This document shows positions 15,801 to 21,799 of a DNA stretch of 24,276 bases, piece by piece; the first letter of the stretch is position 1, and each line of letters begins with the position of its first letter. The position numbers were made by a program, and so were the translations under genes. The notes beneath the pieces were generated by a model. That model saw only the letters and a list, made by a program, of their open reading frames with translations. It was not told the DNA's origin and searched no databases. The stretch is from a virus: positions 1-24,276 of IMG/VR virus record IMGVR_UViG_3300027791_000130; one strand, given 5' to 3'.

Positions 15801-15994
15801 GGAATAACCATTGATCCTTTTTCAAAGAAGTGGTCTCCCAATTTCTCAATTTGGCCTTGTAAGATTGTTTGTGATTGCGTTAACTCTCTAGCCTGAACAG
15901 CAAATGCTGGTCTAAACAATATTCTATGAAATTTCTTGCTATCAGCAAAATCATCATAGTACGGCGAGAGGTTAAAGTCAGTTGGACTAGACAT
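9899..15994 (-). CDS. Giant baseplate/fibre structural protein with DUF4815-type N-terminus, 2031 residues
   Basis: The largest gene in the window, about a quarter of its length. The N-terminus NLSPYYDDFADSKKFHRILF, then RPAFAVQARELTQSQTILQ and GQIEKLGDHFF, is the hallmark of DUF4815 proteins of T4-like marine phages. Further family-like segments are AYVRGYEIETIG near 337-347, RTINFVATRMKPNTRVYAFFD near 1380 and DPLAQTFMIDDAGGVFLTS near 1513. Between about 94 and 610 there are four copies of a GExITGxTSxATA repeat, also found in the gp7-like and gp8 proteins. It follows gp8, where T4 has gp9-gp12, so it probably builds the baseplate rim or anchors long fibres (inference). AGGAGATC precedes the start. 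No frameshift or stop breaks the 6 kb frame. Confidence 0.8.
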   Translation of the reverse strand: MSSPTDFNLSPYYDDFADSKKFHRILFRPAFAVQARELTQSQTILQGQIEKLGDHFFEKGSMVIPGEIGYDLNYSAVKLTSIDSTNTLSHFTNGTVLTGSTSGITATVVNQSATDGTDPDTLFVKYSKSGGTNKNIFSFSDGETITGINSDSTAVTAIINTTATGSAAQVQAGSYYINGFLVTVLEQTIILDKYSNTPSYRVGLLVTESLVTPTQDNTLNDNAQGVSNTNAPGAHRFKIDLTLTKKAIGATDDANFVELLRLNQGVLQNQVRTTEYAVLEDTFARRTFDESGDYSVRGYDIDLREHLISANNRGIFTAANGGLESKIAAGLAPGKAYVRGYEIETIGTNYVDVDKAREFSTQNAFSTRFDVGNFVNVTNVYNTPDIGFVSGETESFKNLNLYSEPTSVRGTGNTGSGASVYSIGRAKSKGFEYKSGTAAANIYSSASLTSSVFKQYLFDISMFTHLNTTTNIAFTKGEKITGNTSKATATVEDLSTQTAATVSAITVASPGVASSTAHGLKEGQQIKFSAISAQDQTVVITTDDIFVVRNPNADDFELYRADGITPTNINQYTSSALALHGVVVTSSVNGEFIPGETITGSISTNTATIQSNSVGFKGVRSWDFSSVKQVYGPGTATYTADTSLDTNGENARLSGSLDITSGSASVTGNNTNFTVELNVGDSISFTNDSATIETKIVEAIISDTSLTLGSVVAAQSTKTVATRRRSKLQDSNKNISIFKLPYDNIKTLKTANNSNITDTSFAIRRQFIVTLSGGSGQITAGTNETFPASANDADYMISIDDIGSASSGATGDILTVIGNNHESTAIFTQPSGQGTSVFDFGANYANAKIKIIATVNRSIAGSKSKTLVSGATKDVTSLVNAIKQGGINLGQADIFKLISVKMATNFGTYSATGESDITERYELDNGQRDNYYDLGRIKLKTNQLEPTGSLRIIFDYLAHGSGDYFDVDSYSGVVDYASVPSYTSDTTGQTYELRDSLDFRPRVADNSTINAGEFDRNFDTGNNASVVDVIKFGTDITSDFEYYLPRIDKVFLDKEGAFKILKGASSLDPQVPKSLDGAMHLYTLEIPAYTLSTEDITIKKVDNKRYTMRDIGNLENRLENVEYYTQLSLLESNAQSLQIQDAQGFDRFKNGFVVDNFTGHNIGDVKNRDYKAAMDMAKGELRPTFNEDAVKLIESDEDGTAILPADRTSANYQKTGDCITLPYTESTLIDQPFASKTVNVNPFDVFNWAGSVALTPPSDEWKETNRAPELVINNIGAFDSMVSGLPADQQNQGIEIGSVWNEWQDFWTGSPADVSQRDVGGARRSGRRVFTNTEITTQQSVNQTRTGVRQRLVPQTVRNSIGDRIVNVAFVPFVRSRTINFVATRMKPNTRVYAFFDEIAIASYVTPLSGANLDTDANGSVSGTFVIPDPAVDTNPRWRTGTRVFRLTSSQNDTRNDVETSAESDYVARGILETVQNTIISTREPQLERNSTTSNRTINRVSTRQSSRTIGWVDPLAQTFMIDDAGGVFLTSTDIFFGTKDANIPITMQIREVVNGYPGSTILPFSEKTINPNLVNVSTDASVATSFTFDSPVYLQENTEYCFVLLANSNNYTAYVGRLGEKVLGSDRTISQQPYAGVMFKSQNGSTWTAEQNEDVKFKMKRAEFSNVTGTATLTNEALSVKTLKNNPLRTLPDSTAVIRVSHPNHGMHGTNNNVTILGVPSSAALNGLTSDQINGTYTQISNVTLNSYDINPTHNSNFTGSIVNPNTAGDIGGIAVTATQNRLYDVMNLSLQTMTVPGTNIAYSMRPTTGRSINGSESEFSLTSAASSINVIANDNIYFTAPRMVASSINETNEMSGSKSLFVNCSMTTSNTKVSPVLDLQRCSAFTIQNRLNNPSVSDVDYISDTTNIGTSTAAVYLTRPVILENNTTALDIRLTSNIRATSSVEVYFRTTSSEEARSIDDLSWIPFNTTGKEDLSITPAEDNTTFREYKYSASGLNEFTAFQIKIVMKGTNSSYPPVIRDMRGIALAV

Positions 15995-16005
15995 TTAATG
16001 ATCTC

Positions 16006-17502
16006 CTAAAATTCTATAACTAGTTTAATATTTTCCGTTTGATCTGTTGCTCTTTGTATCGGTGTTCTATTCTCAATATAAAGTACATCTCCAGAATCGT
16101 GATCTATTTCAGGAACTGAATATCCTGAAGTAAACGAAACATTATTAACTGTTGTTGAAACAGATATATCAGGTGTACCTGTCGGTGATCCGCCACCTTG
16201 ACCTGTAATAACATTAACGCCTGAAAACGCAGTTTGATTACCATTACCATCTACGCCGGCATCGTTGTGTCTTGTTTGTATGTAATATAAAATTTTGTTT
16301 GTTGCGTCCCACTCTACAACTTTACCAGTTGCACCTGTACTTGCCTGATTAATTTCTTCATCAGCAGTAAATGTTCCTGGAGTTGGAGAAGTAGCAATTT
16401 TAATTGCCTTTGTTAATCTAGCAGTATTAGCAGTTACAGCAGAAGCAGATTTTGTTGGGTCTCTTAATAATGCAATTTTTCTAAAATCATTTACAGCAGA
16501 AAAGTCACCTGAGTTTGCACTTTCAGTTCCTTCTAAACTTGTATTCATCATTACAAAGAAAGCACCTAATTCTTCTTGTGCGTTTGCACCGTGACCACCT
16601 TTAGGAGGAATAATAACATCTAATTCAGAACCTGCTAAACTAGTTGCACCAGCAGCAACTATTTGTGCATTACTGATTGTTGCAAAAGTATAACCTGTAC
16701 CTTGTGTAGTTATTGCTACTGAAGTTATAGTACCACCGGCTACTACTACTGTAGCAACTCCACCAGAACCGTCTCCTCTAATAGGAATACCAGCAAATGT
16801 TCCGTTAGTTCCACCTGAACCACCAGTTTTAATTTTTACTATGTCTATTGAACCGTTAACGGCAGCAGAAATAACATTTGATTGATCTGAACTTGCACCA
16901 GAGTTTGGTGAAACTGCCATAAAGTCTATTGATAAAAAATTTGATTGTTGAGCAGCAGAAAGTGTGTACATAAATTTCCACTTATATGAATCAGTAGTTG
17001 TAATTACTGAAGTTGAAACACCAGTTGGTTCATCTGTTGCAGTAGCACCACCGTTGTTATCTAAACATTTGTAAACATTTCTAGCAGCAGTTAATACATA
17101 AAAAGTAGAATCAAATAAAGTAGTTGCACCACTTGTTGATGTTTTTCTTACACTTGTTGAACCTGTTGTATATTCTCCAATGTCGTGTGAATAAGTATCG
17201 TATATTATACCTGCTGTCCAATTTCTTCTTGGTATTACAAAAGATATATCTGACGATTGTATTCTTTTAGCAGCAATTAAATCGTCAAATGTATAAAATT
17301 CTCTAGCGACAGTATCGCCTGGTGTATTAGGAGCAGCGTCCGTACCTTCGTAATCTGTTCTACCATCAGCTCTTGTTAAAGTACCAAAAGGTTGTGGTCT
17401 TCCTATACCTAAGTAATACACTTGATTTGCAGTTTCAGAAAATGATTCTGAAAACTGTTCAGCATTGTTTAGTCTAAATTTATTTGTTATAATCGCTGGC
17501 AT
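16006..17502 (-). CDS. 8: Baseplate wedge protein gp8
   Basis: A 498-residue protein that lines up from memory with T4 gp8 at both ends and in the middle. AIITNKFR at the start corresponds to gp8 AIVTSKFR; VIPRRNW near 89-95 to VIPRRDW; VYKCLD to VYRCLD; DSYKWKFMY to DGYVWEYLF; and the C-terminus GDVLYIENRTPIQRATDQTE to gp8 GEMIYMENRPPIIMAMDQTE. In T4, gp8 dimers join gp10, gp7, gp6 and gp53 to form the baseplate wedge. The protein is longer than T4 gp8 (334), mainly through a glycine-rich insertion around 195-400 that includes a GTGY segment and one repeat of the type shared with the neighbouring proteins. AAGGA precedes the start and an exact late promoter box lies upstream. It ends 11 bases before the DUF4815-type gene. 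Confidence 0.85.
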   Translation of the reverse strand: MPAIITNKFRLNNAEQFSESFSETANQVYYLGIGRPQPFGTLTRADGRTDYEGTDAAPNTPGDTVAREFYTFDDLIAAKRIQSSDISFVIPRRNWTAGIIYDTYSHDIGEYTTGSTSVRKTSTSGATTLFDSTFYVLTAARNVYKCLDNNGGATATDEPTGVSTSVITTTDSYKWKFMYTLSAAQQSNFLSIDFMAVSPNSGASSDQSNVISAAVNGSIDIVKIKTGGSGGTNGTFAGIPIRGDGSGGVATVVVAGGTITSVAITTQGTGYTFATISNAQIVAAGATSLAGSELDVIIPPKGGHGANAQEELGAFFVMMNTSLEGTESANSGDFSAVNDFRKIALLRDPTKSASAVTANTARLTKAIKIATSPTPGTFTADEEINQASTGATGKVVEWDATNKILYYIQTRHNDAGVDGNGNQTAFSGVNVITGQGGGSPTGTPDISVSTTVNNVSFTSGYSVPEIDHDSGDVLYIENRTPIQRATDQTENIKLVIEF

Positions 17503-17521
17503 AATTCCTTATTCTTTCTTA

Positions 17522-17529
17522 TATTTATA
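17522..17529 (-). promoter_or_regulatory. T4-type late promoter box TATAAATA before gp8
   Basis: An exact TATAAATA on the minus strand in the short gap before gp8, about 20 bases upstream of its ATG, with an AAGGA ribosome site between. The spacing suits a late transcript with a short leader covering gp8 and the large downstream structural genes. Confidence 0.7.
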
Positions 17530-17539
17530 CTACTTTTCA

Positions 17540-19156
17540 TTAAGTTATGTTAATTGTTCCTAACATAGCTGCGTGTGATGAACATTGATAATACAATGTT
17601 GCTGGGGCATCCATAGGCACGTGAAACTCAACAACACCAGTAGATCCTGAAGCATTGTTATTAGTAACGCCTGTGCTATATGCACTTCCACCAGCAGTTG
17701 ATCTAATTTCAAAAGGGTGACCACTACTTGTATTTCTAAAGTAATAAGTTTGACCTTTCTTTATATGTAAATCTGGATTGTCTCCACTTGTACCTGCTGG
17801 AAATCCTGCACCATCAAATCTATATGCACTTGAACCGTTAGCAGTTACTACAAATTGAGATACTGGAGTTTGTCCTATAACCCAACCTGAACCAGTGTAA
17901 ACTAAAGTATGTCCGTTTTGAGGAGAAGATACTGCTACATCTGTTAAATCGTTAATTGCAAGTGAACCACCTGCAGGAGTACCGACATTAAATCTTCCTT
18001 GTGCTGAACTCCAAGCCAAAACGTGACCATCTGCAACACCAGACATATTAACATCTGTGTGTGTAGAAACGGAAGAGTTTTCATCTAATATTCTAACCCA
18101 ACCACTTCCAGTAGAATAGTAAGGTCTGTTACCTGTACTATCATAAGCATACATTCCTATATAAGTTGCAGCTGACGGTAAAGAGCCATAACCTGCAAAA
18201 TCAAATCTCATTTTAGAACCTGCACCAGTTAAATCTGCTGTACCTGTTCCTGATATTGATGATGTACCAGTTAGACTAAAGTTTGATGCTGTACTTAATG
18301 TTGCACCTAAATTAACAATACTATTACCAATTGTAATTCTATTATTGTCTAAAGAAGCATTAGGAATATTTCCTACAGTTAAAGTTATTCTATTGTTATC
18401 AATAGCAGTAGAAAGTCCTGCACCACCAATAATTTCAAAACTTTCACCTAGACCAACATTAAAGTTAGTTGAAGTATCATCACCTATTGTGATTGTATTG
18501 TTTACAAGTTTGTCATTTGTAATAGAACCTGTTAATTGAGCATTTGTAATTGTTCCTGATAATGAACTTGTAGGATAATTTATTGCGTCTGCTAAATCAA
18601 AAGCAGGAGTAGCGTCTGTGTCACCTAAGGCAAGTGTTACTAAACCATATGATACAGTATTATTCGCTAAAGAATTATTAGCAATATTTGTTAATGTATT
18701 GTCAGGACCATTAATTGTTTTATTTGTAAGTGTATCAGTAGATGTTTCTGTTAAAACTGCACCGTCTATAGCAATTGAAACTTTGTCTGCTGTTACAGCA
18801 GTTGTAATTCCTAGACCACCTTCAATAGTTAAAGTATCGCCTAAATCTACTGCTGAAGTAGCAGAACCATCACCTGTAATAGTGATAGTTGAATTATCTA
18901 ATTTTGTATTTGGTATACTTGCTAATGCACTACTTGGAATATTTTGTATTGTATTTGTACTACCATTAATTGTTTTATTTGATAAAACTGAACTGGAAGA
19001 GTCTGTTATATAATTACCAGAAACTAGAGTAGTACCATCACCTAAAACACCATATAATTCGTCAAAATTATCATTTATTTTGGCTGCACCTGCTCTTAAA
19101 TTATCGCCTGTTCCATCGTTGGCAGCTGATCCTTTATTTAAGGTTTTTTTTGTCAT
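17540..19156 (-). CDS. gp10/gp9-type baseplate protein with C-terminal cupredoxin-like domain
   Basis: A 538-residue protein in three parts. Residues 8-41, with NDGTGDNLRAG and KINDNFDELYGVLGDG, closely match the N-terminal segment of T4 gp10 (DDGTGDYLRKG and KINENFDELYYELGDG) and, less closely, gp9; this segment attaches those proteins to the baseplate. Residues 50-320 are strand repeats such as SNKTINGSTNTI and TNKTINGPDNTL. Residues about 433-538 resemble a cupredoxin: YYFRNTSSGHPFEI with H480, then YYQCSSHAAMLG with C525, H528 and M531. That His, Cys-x2-His-x2-Met set has amicyanin-like spacing, so a type 1 copper site is possible. An exact late promoter lies upstream and AGGA precedes the start. 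It is probably an exposed baseplate pin or fibre; the domain may be only a fold for binding (inference). Confidence 0.75.
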   Translation of the reverse strand: MTKKTLNKGSAANDGTGDNLRAGAAKINDNFDELYGVLGDGTTLVSGNYITDSSSSVLSNKTINGSTNTIQNIPSSALASIPNTKLDNSTITITGDGSATSAVDLGDTLTIEGGLGITTAVTADKVSIAIDGAVLTETSTDTLTNKTINGPDNTLTNIANNSLANNTVSYGLVTLALGDTDATPAFDLADAINYPTSSLSGTITNAQLTGSITNDKLVNNTITIGDDTSTNFNVGLGESFEIIGGAGLSTAIDNNRITLTVGNIPNASLDNNRITIGNSIVNLGATLSTASNFSLTGTSSISGTGTADLTGAGSKMRFDFAGYGSLPSAATYIGMYAYDSTGNRPYYSTGSGWVRILDENSSVSTHTDVNMSGVADGHVLAWSSAQGRFNVGTPAGGSLAINDLTDVAVSSPQNGHTLVYTGSGWVIGQTPVSQFVVTANGSSAYRFDGAGFPAGTSGDNPDLHIKKGQTYYFRNTSSGHPFEIRSTAGGSAYSTGVTNNNASGSTGVVEFHVPMDAPATLYYQCSSHAAMLGTINIT

Positions 19157-19181
19157 TTCTTTATGTCCTAATTGTTTATAC

Positions 19182-19189
19182 TATTTATA
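19182..19189 (-). promoter_or_regulatory. T4-type late promoter box TATAAATA before gp10/cupredoxin gene
   Basis: An exact TATAAATA on the minus strand, 26 bases upstream of the ATG at 19156, in the 39-base gap after the gp7-like gene. AGGA sits between box and start. It implies that the gp10-type gene can be transcribed on its own late transcript. Confidence 0.7.
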
Positions 19190-19195
19190 AACTTC

Positions 19196-21793
19196 TTATG
19201 GGGTTGTATCATCAAAAGTTAATGTTGTTTGAGCAAAGTTTGTAACAGTATTATCAAAAACATCCTGAGAAGCCGCAAATTGCGTAGGCATTGCAAAATT
19301 TGTCTTTAATAACTGACCATCTTTATTTGAAGTTGCTAAAAATATAGCACCTCTTCCATCTAGTGATGTTCTTGTACCTTGTATTGTTATTTCACTTAAT
19401 TGCTTAAATGTTATTTTACTTGCACCTGAATTTACACCAAATATTGTATTTGCGAATTTGTTTAGTGTACCAAATTTAGGTCCTGCATATGCGTATCCTG
19501 ATTTAACTTCTACACCATCAATTTGTCTTCTTACTCTACTTAAATAACGAATTTCAATTGGTGGTCTTTGTAAAGTTACATCTCTTGTATTTGCCGTAAA
19601 CGGATCTTCATAAGCATTACCAACATCTATTTCTCCATCAATATGAGCACTAGGTCTTAAACTTGTACCGTCATCTATTGTTCCTAATCTTCTTCCAAAG
19701 ACAGTAGTAAATAATATATTTAATACATTGAATAATGGAGTATCTAAAGCACCTGATACAATACCAGCAACTGGCGCCCGAACTTGCATATTAATTCTAT
19801 TAACTAAATCAACTTGTCCTGTAAAATAAAAACCTGCTGTGTGCATAGTCTTTTTAAATGAGTCTCTCCAATCATTAATTGATTGACCAACTTTTAGTAC
19901 ATAAGAAAAATCTTGGTAATATTTACTGTCTTGTACTTTCATAGTTTGTTCAGATACATAACCATCTTCATTTAAAAATTTACCATCTGTATCTACAACA
20001 GTAACAGATTGTACCGAAGCAGACGCAACATCTAATCTTGCTATTGTTGCTGATCCACTACCTGTTGATGTTATTGTTTCGTTTAGAACAAAATTGTTAT
20101 TTAAATCTTTTACTTTTAACAATTGTGTGCCTGCGTCATAACTAGCAAGTTTACCAACAGCACCTGAAGTACCGCCTGTAATAGTATCATTAGCATTAAA
20201 GTTGCCTGACTTGTTAGTTAGTAATAAACAGTTTCTAAATTTAATTGTTGGAGATGGACTGTTTTGATAACCTTCTCCTAATTCATTTGTTTTTAATCCT
20301 ATAACTCTTCCTATATCAGTACCGTTTGCTAAAACATTTGCACCTGTACCACTTGAAGTTATAGATACTTTTGGTAAAGATACATAACCACTACCTTGAT
20401 TAATTAAAAATATATCTGTAATATCATTTAAGTCTGTATTACTTGCTGGTTCCATAACAATTTTATTATTAAAGTAAATATCACCTCTACCTGTTTCATC
20501 TTCATATACAATATGATCTTCTCCGTCTGTTCCTGGTGTTCCTGACTCTTGTGTAAATCCACCATTAACAACAGAAACAATTCCTTCTGCATTAACACCT
20601 TTTGTATTTGAGTTATCAAAAACTAATTTATCTCCTACTGAATAACCTGATCCTGGATTGTCAACAATAATTTCATTTACTTGTCCTGAACCTATATCAC
20701 TAATAGCAATATCAGCACCTACACCACCACCTAATACAGTTAAGAAATCTCCAGTAGAATATAAACTACCATCATTAGTAATAGTTTTTGTTCCAGGTAT
20801 ACCTGTTATGTTACATTTTATAAAAAAGTCATCTGTATCACTAGCAGTACCTTTAATTTCTTCATTAACAACAAAAGTACCTGTCATTGAATTTATATTA
20901 AGTACAAATTCAGAAACTTCTTTATTTCCGATAACAAATTTTTTAATACTTTCTACTACAGCAGTTGCTGCTGAGTCTGAACCTGTAATTGTTCTACCTA
21001 CTAAATTAGTTGTATCACCTACTGTTGCAATTGCTCTTAAAACTTTTTGTGTGTCCCATTGTCCATCTGATACACGCAACATTTGTGTTCTTGGATAAAA
21101 TGTTTCTGATACTTGATTAAATAATATTCTAAAAAATAATTCGTGCCCTGCTTGTGTACCTTTTAGTCGGTACATTGATTTAATGTTTTTTATTAAATTT
21201 CTTTTGTCTAGTCCTAGTGCTAAAGTTTCAGGTATTGTTTTTAAAAACTCATCTCTAAAGTTTGTTAAGAAATTTGATATTACTTTATCAGGATCTCTAA
21301 AGTTTGTTAAGTCCTGAACAGTTGTTACGGGATTAGGACGATAGTCATTAATTATTGCTTGAGCACCTGAAGTGTTACCTGTTATAGTTTCATTTAAACC
21401 AAACTTGTCTTGTGCTGTTATGAAAATTTTATTATTTGCTAAATCTTCAGCAACAATTTTAGCAGTTGCCTTAGAATTTAATCCTGTGATTGTTTCACCT
21501 ACTGTGAATTGACCAAATGATGAATCTTCGTAAATTAATTTATCTCCAATATCTAGTTGTGTTCTTTCTGAAGATATTTTTGAACCATCTAGTAATAAAT
21601 TATCTGATAGACCGGTTTCATTTTCTAAAGCAATACCGTCTGTTGATTCAATACTTGTAACCTGCAACATAGCAGATTCCATAAATTGATAATAAGTTTT
21701 TAAGAATTGAACAAACTGTGGGTGGTCATCAACTACGAAATCAGGTAATTGACTATTAATAAGTGTTGAGATTTTATCATTAAACTTTGCCAT
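19196..21793 (-). CDS. 7: Baseplate wedge protein, gp7-like
   Basis: An 865-residue protein located, as in T4, directly after gp6. Several segments match the C-terminal third of T4 gp7 from memory: HPQFVQFLKTYYQFME (24-39) with gp7 FEAFCEAYIQYLSDG; YRLKGTQAGHELFFRILFNQ (208-227) with STKGIEASYKFLFKVLYNE; VSDGQWDTQ and NLVGRTITG (263-271) with SDSLTEDLVGQTI; and DWRDSFKKTMHTAGFYF with SRWKSDVIRFVHPVGFGF. In T4, gp7 forms the wedge with gp6, gp8, gp10 and gp53. The N-terminal two thirds of T4 gp7 seem absent, and a long repeat-rich insertion with GExITGxxSxA copies (about 99, 134, 266, 309, 535, 571) and GSGY strands is present. It starts six bases after gp6 ends. Confidence 0.75.
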   Translation of the reverse strand: MAKFNDKISTLINSQLPDFVVDDHPQFVQFLKTYYQFMESAMLQVTSIESTDGIALENETGLSDNLLLDGSKISSERTQLDIGDKLIYEDSSFGQFTVGETITGLNSKATAKIVAEDLANNKIFITAQDKFGLNETITGNTSGAQAIINDYRPNPVTTVQDLTNFRDPDKVISNFLTNFRDEFLKTIPETLALGLDKRNLIKNIKSMYRLKGTQAGHELFFRILFNQVSETFYPRTQMLRVSDGQWDTQKVLRAIATVGDTTNLVGRTITGSDSAATAVVESIKKFVIGNKEVSEFVLNINSMTGTFVVNEEIKGTASDTDDFFIKCNITGIPGTKTITNDGSLYSTGDFLTVLGGGVGADIAISDIGSGQVNEIIVDNPGSGYSVGDKLVFDNSNTKGVNAEGIVSVVNGGFTQESGTPGTDGEDHIVYEDETGRGDIYFNNKIVMEPASNTDLNDITDIFLINQGSGYVSLPKVSITSSGTGANVLANGTDIGRVIGLKTNELGEGYQNSPSPTIKFRNCLLLTNKSGNFNANDTITGGTSGAVGKLASYDAGTQLLKVKDLNNNFVLNETITSTGSGSATIARLDVASASVQSVTVVDTDGKFLNEDGYVSEQTMKVQDSKYYQDFSYVLKVGQSINDWRDSFKKTMHTAGFYFTGQVDLVNRINMQVRAPVAGIVSGALDTPLFNVLNILFTTVFGRRLGTIDDGTSLRPSAHIDGEIDVGNAYEDPFTANTRDVTLQRPPIEIRYLSRVRRQIDGVEVKSGYAYAGPKFGTLNKFANTIFGVNSGASKITFKQLSEITIQGTRTSLDGRGAIFLATSNKDGQLLKTNFAMPTQFAASQDVFDNTVTNFAQTTLTFDDTTP

Positions 21794-21799
21794 AGGACA

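Noticed and set aside
18345-19013. Two plus-strand open frames (18345-18539 and 18618-19013) opposite the gp10/cupredoxin gene
   Set aside because: Val/Ser/Pro-rich products are what antisense reading of Thr/Asn/Asp repeats gives; no start signals and the sense gene is convincing.
18900-19100. Repeated short strands resembling a direct-repeat array
   Set aside because: They are protein-level repeats (xNKTINGxxNT) in a fibre-like gene, diverged at DNA level and without spacer structure, so not a CRISPR array.
20658-21098. 146-residue plus-strand open frame opposite the gp7-like gene
   Set aside because: Antisense shadow of a frame with clear T4 gp7 matches; no ribosome site or recognisable motif.
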